Origin: Amblyornis subalaris
Taxonomy: Eukaryota > Chordata > Aves > Passeriformes > Ptilonorhynchidae
DNA length: 64,000 nt
Reading direction: 5' to 3'
NCBI GenBank assembly: GCA_018881555.1
Contig: JACAXG010000071.1
Location: 1,710,464-1,774,463 of the forward strand
In this document: one piece after another, positions 1 to 9,535 of the stretch
Numbering within the stretch: position 1 is the stretch's first letter
How the letters are laid out: each line of letters starts with the position of its first letter
Program-made: the position numbers and the translations under genes
Notes under the pieces: model-generated
Databases searched by the model: none
Seen by the model: the letters and a program-made list of their open reading frames with translations, nothing else
Told to the model about the DNA's origin: nothing

Positions 1-1009
1 CTGAGAAGGGGCTCCGCGGGGTCAGCTGGGATATTCCTGGGGCGGGGGGCGGCTGGGGGAGCCTATCAGTGGGGTCCATCTCTCTCTGCTTGATGTCGTG
101 CCACAAGGAAAAGAGGGAAAGGGAGAAGGAAGCGGGAGGGGCAGCGCCGGGGGAGGACAGAGAGAAAAAGCAACAAAAAAGCCGAGTGAACCTGCTGACA
201 TCCCCAGACTCTGCGGCACCACTGGTCATTTCTGTAGGCGATAGGGGTTGTCAGAGTAGGCTGTAAGGACAGGTGTAAATCTGTCCTGTCATTCCACCCT
301 TCCAGCATCTTCTCACCTGAAGGGCTCCCATTTGTTGCAGAGAGCAAGCAAATAAACCCAGCCATTGCTTTGACTCGCAAAGGGCATGAAAAGACACCCC
401 GTGCCGCCGGTTAACCTCCGTCCCCTGCCTCTCCCCTCCCGTGAGGAGCTTTTACAGCCAGCCTGAAAGTAAATCCCCCCCTCCAGCTGTTTGTTAAAGC
501 AAAGCAAATAAGGGCTATTACAGCTCAGACCAAAATCCACTTGTTTGCAGTCTGATTTTTAACTGTCGTCCCAGCAGAGAGAGGGCAGGGGGAGGGCTGG
601 AGGCTGGCCCCGGCCCAGGGCAAGAGNGGCCATTTGTCTGCCAGGAGGAGCGGGTTTTCGGCAGCTTCCAGGGCGCTCTGGNGCAGGCGGGGGGGATGCT
701 CCGGGCCCCTCTGAAGCAGGGGAACATCTGCGAAACGACCCCGAAGTGTGTGTCGGGTGGAGGCGTGACCTCCGGCTGCGGCTTCGCTGCTCAGCCGTGC
801 GAGGCGGCTCCCTTCTCCCGACTCCTTCCTCTCCTCCTCTCCTTGCCCTTGCAAATTGTGCCGCTGATTTTTGTCCTCAGACCTGGAGCGAGGATTCCTC
901 TCGCTCTTTAAGAAGCCATCCGCAGCGTCGGTCTCCCCATGGTTTTCATTAAGGAGTGGATGGTGTGTTTCCCATCAAGAGCAACTTTAATCTTGACTGA
1001 GCTCTGAAA
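1..1009. other. Upstream intergenic DNA, no gene recognised
   Basis: No convincing coding exon, RNA gene or interspersed repeat is visible. The segment is moderately GC-rich with purine-rich stretches. Around 340-390 and 490-570 there are AT-richer pieces containing GCAAATAAA-like and AAATAAGG-like words that could be parts of a conserved element, but nothing allows a firm call. Short open frames here have no recognisable protein similarity. Confidence 0.4.
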
Positions 1010-1420
1010 GCTAAAGGTTTGCAGTTTTCTTCGGCCACCTTTGATTATTACTACTTCTTGTTTTCCGACTCAATATTATAGATCCTCCCTCCTGGCTGAA
1101 GTCCGTAATGGCCCGGTCCATCCCCACTCCCCCAAGTACCCGTTCTGTGGATGTAGCAAACTCTAATTAATTATAACTTATCTCATGACTTGTCAGCATC
1201 ACATGTTTGATCCTGTTTAGAAACCATATTCCCAGGGGACAGAAAGACTCGGGAGTAGGTTGATGCTACTCAACAGTGATTTAATGGACGCATTAATGCC
1301 GAGACAGATAACTGTGTAGCCATGTTAAGTAATACATCAAGAATCTTTCCAGAGAGGCAACTTTACAGGTCACTGCAGAACTGCTAACTGATATTAACCC
1401 GCTTTGCATTGTGCTGTGCA
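1010..1420. promoter_or_regulatory. Candidate distal enhancer (AT-rich, TCF/GATA/homeodomain motifs)
   Basis: An AT-rich, non-repetitive island of about 400 bp sits against a large CpG-rich block. Visible sites are a TCF/LEF word CTTTGAT at 1039-1045, a homeodomain run TAATTAATTATAA at 1164-1176, GATA words (AGATAA) at 1178-1183 (reverse) and 1306-1311, and further TTTAATGG and CATTAAT words near 1280-1297. This mixture is typical of conserved developmental enhancers and lies about 13 kb upstream of TBX3. That it is an enhancer, and of TBX3, is inference from composition and position. No conservation comparison could be made. Confidence 0.35.
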
Positions 1421-1599
1421 TATGGGCGCTGGGAGTTCACACACTTTCTTTTGTTTGTGGTTTTTTTCGAGCAGCCTCTTCCCATTCCCCCCTGGAAGCG
1501 ATGGGGATATTAGACGCCTAATGACAATGTTTCACACGCGGGGGTGGGGTGAGGAGGACAACAGGCTCGTTAGCNGGGTTGATTTTAAGCACGCCCAAT

Positions 1600-3280
1600 T
1601 ACTGGCCCGGAGGAGGCCGGGGCAGAGGCTGCTGCCCGACCGCGGGGATGCTCCGGGCTCTGCGGGGCTGTCCCCGGCCCCGCGGCGACCGCCGGTGGCT
1701 CCGCGCCGTCCCGCGTGGGACGTGAAGGCACCTCCCGGGCACGGACCGGGATGCGCTCCTTTTCCAAAGCTTCCTCTCCCCAAAACCCGGCGGTTTTCGC
1801 CTTCCTCCACCTCGGGAGAGGTTCCTGCGCCGGGAGGGATGCCCTCGCAGCCCGCCGGGAGCTGCAACCTTCCTTCTGCCAGGCTCCCTCCCGGGATAGG
1901 GGACGCCGGGGACTTGCCCCGGTGGCCCCGGAGGCCCGGGAGGTGGCCGGGAGCGCGGTGGCAGCGCCGGGGGCGGCTGCCCCATCCCCGGCGGGCAGTT
2001 CGTGTCCCCGTGGCCCGTCCTTGCTCAGCCCCGGAGGAGGGGTTAGGGTTGGGGTTAGGGTACCCGGAGGACGGGGATCGCCCTAACTACAGCAGCAAGG
2101 TGCAGCGGATTCCACCGTTCGGCAAGGTCCGTCTGTCCGTCCCTCGGGCTCTCCCAACCCCACGCGGAATGCTGGGGTACCTGGACCCGCGCTCCTCCCA
2201 GAACCATCTCCTCCCGGTCCGCCACAGCCTCGTCCTCCCGGCCCCGTCCCGCTCGGTTACACGGACCGACCCCNCGACAGATCCCTCCAGAGACCCGTCA
2301 CCCCCTCACAGGGGTCCCCTCCCCACCCGGCAGCCCGTGAAGCCGCTCTTGGGGTACTCCCACACCCAGCTGGGACTTCCCGTGGGCTGAGGGCTCCCCC
2401 TCTCTGCTCCCCTCGCTCCATCCCGGCTCCGCGCCGGTCCCGGGCAGAACCGGGGGACCTCGGCGTGCGGCTGCCCCCCGGCCCGGACCCGCGTGCTCGG
2501 GGCATGGGCAAGGCTGGGAGTAACGTTTGCCTTCACGGCCGAAGGTTTTCCGCCCGTGAGGACTCTCTCCCAGGGCTGGAGGGAAGGTGCTGCCGGATCC
2601 CTCGCTCGTTCCCATCTCTTTTCCCGTCTCCTCTCTTCCTGCCAGCCGGACCCTTCAGGGCAGACGGAGGAGGAGTGTGCCTGGGAATTCGCCTCTCTGA
2701 GAACGAAGGGAAACTCCCTTCCTCAGCCCGGGGACACCCTGGCAGGGCTGCGCTGGCCCGGGGCCGCGGGGCTCCGCCGCCTGCCCGGCGGGGCGGCCCG
2801 GAGAGCCCGCTCCGGGCCGCGGGAACCGGGGAACCAGCGGGTGACGAGCCGTGACTTCCTCGAGGGAAGCAGGCCGGGAAGACGGGAGAACCAGCCGGCG
2901 GAGCCAGCCTGGCGGCAGGGCGGGCGGGGAGCGGCGGCCAGGCGGCCCCGCGGGTGGGCAGCGGGGCCCGCCCCGTCCAGCGCCGCGGGGAGAGCTCCCT
3001 CCGGACACGGGCCCGGCTCCTTCCCGGCCCCGCGGGGGAAGGCAGAAGCCGGGGGACCGCGGGGACCCAGCCCTTCAAACGCGGGGACGGGCGAAGCCCC
3101 ACGTGTCCGGCCGGGGACTCGCCGCGGGATCTCCGCCGCCGCCTCGCAGCTCGTGGGACGGTTTCACCCACTCGGGAAAGGGGGAGGGGGTCTGATTTTT
3201 TTTTTCCTCTCTCGGGCCGTTTGCGGGGCGGAGGGAAGGGAAGGTGGTGCGGTTTGCCCAGGTTGCGAGGGGAGGATTGT
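1600..3280. other. Distal CpG-rich island
   Basis: About 1.7 kb of very GC-rich, CpG-dense DNA upstream of TBX3. Long open frames occur on both strands simultaneously. This is what GC-rich sequence gives by chance, because stop codons are AT-rich. None resembles a known protein. It could be an unmethylated Polycomb-type island of a developmental regulator or the promoter of an unseen non-coding transcript. It contains the telomere-like G-tract run at 2039-2060. Confidence 0.55.
2039..2060 (+). repeat. Short telomere-like G-quadruplex motif
   Basis: Four G-tracts (4, 3, 4 and 3 Gs) are separated by TTA, TT and TTA loops. This is two TTAGGG units with a TTGGGG variant between them, and it fits the canonical intramolecular quadruplex pattern. 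It is far too short to be an old telomere fusion and lies inside a CpG island. Confidence 0.8.
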
Positions 3281-3850
3281 GCGCCACTGTTGATTAAACG
3301 CTCTCCCCGAAAGATGGTATCCGACATGAGATAATGAGGCTCTGTGACCGGCCCCAGGTTCCCTTTAAGTTTTCCCATGGACTCGAGCTGTCGCCAGTTC
3401 ACAAAACGACAGTGTAAGACAGCACCACGCTACTCAGATCCAATTTACGGCGCACAAAAGCTGATCCCCAAATCCCCACTAACAAACCGGGACCCGCAGA
3501 CAATTCCGATAATGTTTAGTTTTTATTCATTTCTCGACTAATTAACTGGAATCCCACCTCCTCTTCCCCCCTCTTGACAGTGCCCAATTAATCCGCAATG
3601 TATGTCAAAGGTCTGGAACCCACTGTAAACTGCTAAACCTTTGCAAAGATTTGTGTGTCTCTATATTGATCTGATTAGGACCGGGATGCTTTTTCCTCGC
3701 TATTACTGCGTGAAAAATAAAACTGTCGCGGGCTTGGGTTGTTTTCTTTATTGTCCCGAAAGCTTTACTTTCTCCAACTCTAATAGGATTTCTCCAAGGC
3801 GCCTTCAAACCTCCTTGCGTGTCCATGACTAACAGTGGCTCCGAAGGGAA
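3281..3850. promoter_or_regulatory. Candidate conserved regulatory segment
   Basis: Composition drops abruptly from the CpG island into balanced or AT-rich unique sequence. It contains TTGATTAAAC near 3290, GATAATG near 3330 and 3509, CTAATTAAC near 3537, a TALE/MEIS word TGACAG near 3575, CCAATTAATC near 3583 and GTCAAAGGTC near 3604. The density of homeodomain and TALE words without repeat sequence suggests a conserved non-coding element. Function is inferred only. Confidence 0.3.
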
Positions 3851-4159
3851 TCAAGCGAAATAAAGTTATCTGCGAGACAGGAGGGGAGCGTGTGTGTGCG
3901 CGATGGGGCGGGGGGGGTGCTGGAGTGGGGCTAGGCTAAATTTGGATATGCTGTAAATTGGCTCCTCTTTAAAAATAAACAGGAGTGGGGAGGGATAGGA
4001 GTAGAGATTTTTTTTTATTATTATTTTTTATAAACCTATTTTTTTTGGTGGCAGCGGCTGGGTCGGTGGCGGGCTGGGAGCGCGGCTCCCGGCGGAGCGG
4101 AGCGATCCCCGCCGGCCGGGGCTGCCGCCCTCCCCGCTCCGCTGTCGCTGGGGCTGGGG
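3851..4159. other. Mixed-composition intergenic DNA with T-rich run
   Basis: This piece holds an AT-rich segment (GGCTAAATTTGG, near 3930) followed by T-rich simple sequence around 4010-4050 and a short GC-rich block. No gene or mobile element is seen. Confidence 0.4.
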
Positions 4160-4310
4160 CAGCTCGTTTCTAATCTTCGGAGGGAGCGAATATAAAAGAG
4201 GAATTTATTAGCTTTCAGGCCATCAGAGGAATAAACATTGATTTTATTGACCTAATTATGGGCCAAATGACTCCTTCCATCGATCACGTAAAATACTTCA
4301 TTTGGAGAAA
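4160..4310. promoter_or_regulatory. Candidate regulatory segment with homeodomain words
   Basis: A sharply bounded AT-rich stretch between GC-rich flanks. It contains GAATTTATTAGC, GAATAAACATTG, TTTTATTGACC and CTAATTATGGG, i.e. several TTTAT/TAAT homeodomain-type cores within about 120 bp, followed by ATCGATCACG. There is no repeat character. I infer an enhancer-like conserved element upstream of TBX3. Confidence 0.3.
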
Positions 4311-4479
4311 ACCAGGCGCAGGCGCCCGGAGGCGGGGAGGAGAGCGGGTGGATGTGCCGCGAGAGGGGGGAAAAAGCAAAAGCTCGAAAATGTATGGAGG
4401 GGTTTTAATGCAGTTAACGTGCCCGTCGCGCTGGAGCTCAAGCCCTGTCTCCCAGACGTTACAGTGCGGATGTTTTGCA

Positions 4480-4720
4480 AACTAAAGCTTTTATGTCGAA
4501 TTCCAATCCGGCCAGTCAATTTGGCTAAAATAGCATTAAACAAATGGACAGCAGTTTATTTATATTCCCCACACACACGCTGTATTTTATAGACAGAAAA
4601 GAATTACTTGAAATGTATTTTACAAGCACAGGACAACACGTCGTTTCAGCCCGAGAGCAGCGATTTCTCGTAATTAGAGTAGGCTCGACACTAATAAAGA
4701 AGCAAACAGGCTCTTTTTTA
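4480..4720. promoter_or_regulatory. Candidate regulatory segment
   Basis: An AT-rich unique stretch containing TTTGGCTAAAATAGC, CATTAAACAAATGG, GTTTATTTATAT, CGTAATTAGAG and CACTAATAAAG. The region between it and 4310 is GC-richer. Homeodomain-type and forkhead-type words are frequent. There is no ORF or repeat, and regulatory function is inference. Confidence 0.3.
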
Positions 4721-5699
4721 TGTTTTAAACCCAGCTACTGTCCCGAGCGCTTTGCTGCGCGGTGGGATCGTGGTTGCGTGGTGGCAGCGGGCGGTGGGCG
4801 CACCTGCCCTGGGAAGGGGGCAGCGAGGGGCGACTGGCTCCTCTCCTGGTCTGATCAGGACGAGCAGGACTCATGAAACGCGATTTTTATTTTCTTTTCT
4901 TGGCTGGTGGGGTGACAGCGAGACGTGACTTTGGATTTATTTGCTTGAGGGTTTTTTTGGGAGGGGTTGGTCACTGTATTTCGGGGGAGGAGGTGGTGCG
5001 GGATGAGAGATGCTTTTGGCAGGGTGTTTGCTCCCTTCTTATGTCACCTGAAATATTAGATCTCGTACAGGCTCGCCCAGCCTTCAGTGTGAGAGGGGGT
5101 GGTGGATACTTTCAGTCCAGCTGTTTTGAAGAACGGATCTTTCCCTTCCCGGTCCCTACGTTTGGCTTAGCGCTTCCCTTGCCCCGCCGCGTTATTCCTC
5201 CCTCCTGGCGAGCTCAGGAGCTGCTAATTCTGGCGGCCGAACTCTCACCGCCAGGTTCTCAACTTCCCCCCATCCCCTTTCCCCCGCCACCCTCCCTCGG
5301 GACGGGTTGTGCTGCGTCACCCGCGGGTCCCCGGCGGAGGAGCGGGGATGCTGTGACCGTGGCGCTCGTTGTCTCTCAGCCCATCAGCGCCTGGCTGTCA
5401 CTTCTAATAGCTCCTCGATCGCAATCCGTTCGGACGAGCGCTGCCGCTGCCCCAGCCGCTGCCCTGCTCCCCGGGCGGAGCCGGGCCCGGGGGTGTCCCG
5501 GGCCGGGCCGAGGCAGCCGGGCCGCCCAGGTGAGCCCCTCTGCGGCAGGTGAGAGCCGGCGGCCGCGGCGCCATCCCGTGGCCGGAGCCCACGGAGCCTC
5601 CGCGGGGCGAGCCGGGCCCTGCGCGGGCGCCGGGACCCCCGCGCCCCCTCCCCGGCCGCGCTGGGAGCGCGGGGTTCAGCCGGCGTTCACCCCCTCCCT
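4721..5699. other. GC-rich intergenic block, CpG-rich from about 5280
   Basis: Mostly GC-rich sequence that becomes a CpG-dense block from about 5280 to 5690, ending in a CCTCC-rich pyrimidine run. A 283-codon open frame crosses it, but it lacks any recognisable domain and consists of low-complexity residues, so I treat it as chance. Confidence 0.5.
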
Positions 5700-5890
5700 C
5701 CTTCCCTCCCTCTCATTAAGATAGGGCTTTATGCAGAACATCTGTAAGGGAAGGCAAAATAAATGACAACACTTTTACACCACTTCCTACTTAACTTCTC
5801 TTTTTATGTGGCTGCTCTGGATTTTCCGACGCTTTGTACTGCTCGAATCTTGTTTGGATGTTTGTACATGTAATACTCTGCCCACTGCAG
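5700..5890. promoter_or_regulatory. Candidate regulatory segment
   Basis: Composition changes at 5712 from a pyrimidine run into balanced unique DNA with CATTAAGATAGG, AAATAAATGACAAC and TACTTAACTTC. It contains GATA- and TALE-like words and no repeat. This is a weak call from composition only. Confidence 0.22.
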
Positions 5891-6189
5891 CTCTTGGGAC
5901 GGGCTTGTCTCGTATGTTCTCTCTCTTTCCCCCCTCTCCCACCCCCGTCCCAGTGTGCAGAGGCTTCACAATCTGTTCTGCTTCCTTCGCTGTCGGGGGA
6001 CGAGCAGCAGGATTTGTGCTGCCTCTGCAGCCTGAGCCAGGGCAGGGGCAAACGGCTCCACAAGTGTCGGGCATTAATCACAACTTGTCTTTGCAGAAGG
6101 TGAGCTCCAGGCACTATGCACCCACTTATTCGCTCTTAAAATCCCCCCTTCTCCTTCCAACCCGTCGCCTTCCTGTCTCCACTGAACAG

Positions 6190-6320
6190 CATTTTTCCTT
6201 GACCCAGGATCCGGACAATTGTCCTAATGGTATTTAAAGAAAACAGGGATTAAACATTCATTAATGCTTTTCTCCCTTATTTAGACTGTTACATCAGAAA
6301 GTTGAGTGCCCCGTGCACGG
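6190..6320. promoter_or_regulatory. Candidate regulatory segment
   Basis: AT-rich unique stretch with CCTAATGGTATTTAAAG, GATTAAACATTCATTAATG and TTATTTAGAC. Several homeodomain-type cores fall within 80 bp. The assignment is inferential. Confidence 0.25.
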
Positions 6321-6329
6321 AGTGCGTGT

Positions 6330-8689
6330 CAAGCCTCACTCTAAGGAGGAAAAAGCTGTTTGAGGGGGGTGGCTCCCACAGACCCCGAGGTGATTTGGGC
6401 TCCTGAATCACTTGATGAACATGGAACCACTTTCCCGGGTGCATTTACTCTCCCAAACCCCCAAGAACTGGTACCAAGCTGAGCAGAAAGCGGCTGTGCT
6501 CTATGGGAGCGCACTTCCTTTCTCATCCCGAGGATCAGGAGCGATGCCCCGGCTCCCCGTCTTGTTTTGTCCTACCCCATCTCCCATCTACCTGGAATCA
6601 ATTCCTTGCCGCCGCCGCTTTTCCGAGATCGCTTGTGAGCGTTTTAGCTTCCCCTAAAGCCCGTGCCATTAAAGAGGCGGCCGGAGCAACAGGTGAGCAG
6701 GGATTTTTCAGGGGTAGGAGGTGGCGGCCGCTGGCCCCGCGGGGGCTGCCGGCACCGAGCCGCCCCGGCGCGCATCGACCGCGGGGATGGATGCTCCGCG
6801 CCGCGGAGCCCGGCGCCGGGGCGAGCCCGATGGCTCCCTAGCAAAATCTCCTGCGGGAAAACAAAAAAAAACCAACCCAAACCTTTCCCCTCTAACNCCG
6901 GTTACAGCAAGGAGAAGGATCCGCTCCGGGAAGCGCAGCGAGAGCTGCACAAATACAGTTTACACCTGCGACACGGAGCTGGCTGTATTCTGCCCCGCTC
7001 GGCTTTAATTGGAAATCTTTTCCGTCTGCCCCAACTCCCGGATCATCTGGGTTTAATAAATTTTCACAACACTCCTGCTGCTCCAGAGAAACGCTGTGGC
7101 AGGAGCCGGCTCTGCCCGTGTTTCTGAATCCCAGCAGAACGGTAATTACCGTAGGAGCAAGAGTGGCCTGGGACTTGTTTTTTGGGCCGGGGGAANGGGT
7201 GGGGAGATGAGGAGAGAGAAACGTGGCCGTGAAATGGGGGCTGTAAAGCTCAGGGATGTATGTACACACACATATGTACAGAAAAGCAAGGAGCAAGTGC
7301 AAGATCGAAAGCAGAGCCCGGCTTTGCTGCAGCCACGTGTGCCATTAAAAGCAAATAATTCAAAGTACTTTTAAACTATAAAAACATGGGATCTTTCCCC
7401 TTCTGTTACTTTTTTTTAAGGGGGGGGGGTGGTGGTAAGAAGGATACAGATCCCGTCTCCCCTTCTCAGATGACCTCGAAGGACCGGTTTTTTCACTTTC
7501 CCATGTGTGCGCGTTCGCGCTTTCCGGAAATCAATCTGAAGTTTGTTCAAAATACNAAACTAAAATAAAACTGCGCTACAAAACCTCCCACGCCCTAGAG
7601 ACAGAGAGGAGCCCTTGATTTATTTTTCTGCCTTTTTTTATTATTATTATTATTAATATTTATTTCCATCTTGCCGTGCTCCCCACGGAAATGATCTCCG
7701 GAGGGTTTTGCTGGATCGTGTGTGGATGTGTGAGCGTGGAGAAGGAGCTTTTTTGGTGAAGCGCGGTGGGAGCCGGTGCCCCGACTTGCCGGAGGGTCGG
7801 GGGCTGCTGGCGGAGTTGCCCACAGCCCCCCCAGAGAGGGGGTGAGGGTCTGAACTACCGGTGCCAGGCCGGCTCAGCCTCCGAGGGGAGGTGTCCCCTG
7901 GCAACAGGGACAGTTGGGAAGCGCTGGGGAGGGAGGAGAGGATTTTCTCCCTCCACCACNACCCTGTGGAGTGGCTCTCAGAGGGACCCCGCAGCCCCCC
8001 GCCCTGCACGTCGGGCGATGGTTTCAGGCTGGCCGAAGCGGTCAAGTTCTGTAGGGAAACTTTCCGCTACCCAGGAGTTTCCCAGGGCTGAGCTGGCACA
8101 TTCGGGCTGCCTTCTGCAGCTCCCGTTGGAAGGGACGGAGGGTGAAGCCCTTCCCTCGCCCTTCGCAGGCAAATGCCAAGGGTCAAACATACAGAGGGGC
8201 TCCAGGAGAGGGGGGGGNAAAAACGTTCCCAGCGTCTCCCCCACTCCCTGAACCTCCTAATCGGGGCATTGAAAAAAAAATAAAGTTCTTCCCTCTTGCA
8301 CAAAAAAAAATCGGTGGAGTTTGCTAAATTTCTTTCTTTGCGCTGGGGATGATTTAGGATCTATTTCACGCGAGAAGGAAAGAGTGAAATGAAGTTATTG
8401 GGGACCCGAGCTCCTCTCCTGCCCAGATGCGTGGGGAACATCCAACTTGGGCAGTTTTTGCAGGGCTAGCGGGAGGGAGCGGTGCCGGGCGCGGGGTCCC
8501 GCAGCCCGCAGGGACGCGGCTCTGCCCCGGCCCGGGCTCTCGGGGTCGGGGAGATTCGCTTGGGCACGTCAGGGGCTCGGGGCTGGCAGGAGTTGTCCGC
8601 TGCCTCCTCTTCTCTTCTCTTTCATGTATCCCCTGCCTTGGGGTGTGCGTGTGGGGGTTATAGCTCTTTAATTGAAACCTAGGAAGGAA
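6330..8689. other. Intergenic DNA of alternating composition, simple repeats
   Basis: No gene is recognised. The stretch holds a CpG-rich piece near 6680-6850, a short AC run near 7264, an imperfect ATT microsatellite at about 7632-7666 and poly-A runs near 8270-8310. Isolated N bases occur at several places. The short open frames here have no domain signature. Confidence 0.5.
7632..7666. repeat. Imperfect (ATT)n microsatellite
   Basis: A run of T followed by repeated TTA/TAT triplets and TTAATATTTATTT, embedded in non-coding DNA upstream of TBX3. Confidence 0.75.
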
Positions 8690-8830
8690 AATAGTAATGG
8701 ATACCAGGCTCCGATGGAGGATACGTGTCCGCGGCTGCATGATGAGTGTTAGTTCAGCAGACTTTAAGAAGCCGATTCTTCTTCGCTGTCATTTCTTTAT
8801 TGACAGCAGCCCCTATTAGATTTACCATGT
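8690..8830. promoter_or_regulatory. Candidate enhancer with palindromic TALE (MEIS/TGIF) sites
   Basis: A unique stretch in which GCTGTCA (8785-8791) and its exact reverse complement TGACAGC (8801-8807) are separated by nine T-rich bases. TGACAG is the core recognised by MEIS/PKNOX and TGIF homeodomain proteins. Flanks hold GACTTTAAGAAG and CCTATTAGATTTACC. The paired sites suggest binding of TALE factors, which act with HOX in limb and heart. This role at TBX3 is inferred. Confidence 0.35.
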
Positions 8831-8839
8831 CCTTTCGCA

Positions 8840-9150
8840 ACAGCTGGTCCTCCCCCCGCCCTCCCCCGGGCCGAGGTATCAATCGATGACCGGGTGACTC
8901 NGTGGCATCTTGAAGAANACGGGAGCAAAGCGGGTGTCGGTGCCGGTGCCGGAGGCTCCCGGATCCCCTCCTCGATCCGCAACCCGGCGTCTGCCGTGTG
9001 CCCGGTGCCGCTCGGCACCTCCGGGGCTCCGGACCCGCTCCGACCCCCGGGGGAAACTGCGCCCGCCCCGCGGGGCCGGGGGTGCGGAGGAGACGCCCGG
9101 GGGGGGGCGTGTGGAGATGGGAAAGGCTCCGGTTCTGGGTTGTTAAAGAA
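8840..9150. other. CpG-rich block
   Basis: GC-dense, CpG-rich sequence with open frames on both strands that look like composition artefacts. A small GGTGCC-type duplication lies near 8937-8954. Confidence 0.45.
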
Positions 9151-9299
9151 CACGGCTGATGGTCAAAGCAGATAAAATCGGTTTCTTTGCCGGGCGCTCT
9201 CGAGTGCCTCGTTCTGCTGGGTCTGCGGGGAGGCGGGGTGGGGGCAATGCCGCGTCTGGAGAGCTGGAGGGCTGCTGAGGGAGGAACCGGCGCTCCTTG

Positions 9300-9535
9300 G
9301 CCCTCTTGTTGTGTTGTGTGTGTGTTTAAATAATTGAATAAACGTATCCACTCATTCCCTCTTTCTCCCTCGCACGCAGACACACAAAGACAGCATTGAA
9401 AAGATAGATCTGTTTGACTATAGGAAAGGACAATTAGTGCGACTTCCTGAGCAGCAAACTGGATGTATGGCCTGGGTATTTAAAAAAAAACACAACACCT
9501 TATCCAAATAGTGAACTCTATTTACAATTTCTGCT
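9300..9535. promoter_or_regulatory. Candidate regulatory segment
   Basis: After a short TG run near 9305-9324 comes AT-rich unique sequence with TTTAAATAATTGAATAAACG, AAAGATAGATCTG (GATA-like), ACAATTAGTGCG and TATTTACAATTTC. The composition resembles the other enhancer-like islands upstream. The call is weak. Confidence 0.25.

Noticed and set aside
1404..2390. 328-codon plus-strand frame
   Set aside because: Same CpG-island artefact; it contains N-derived unknown residues and no domain.
2493..3402. Overlapping long open frames on both strands (266 and 289 codons)
   Set aside because: They sit in a CpG island where stop codons are rare, show only Arg/Pro/Gly/Ala-rich low-complexity sequence, and match no family I recognise.
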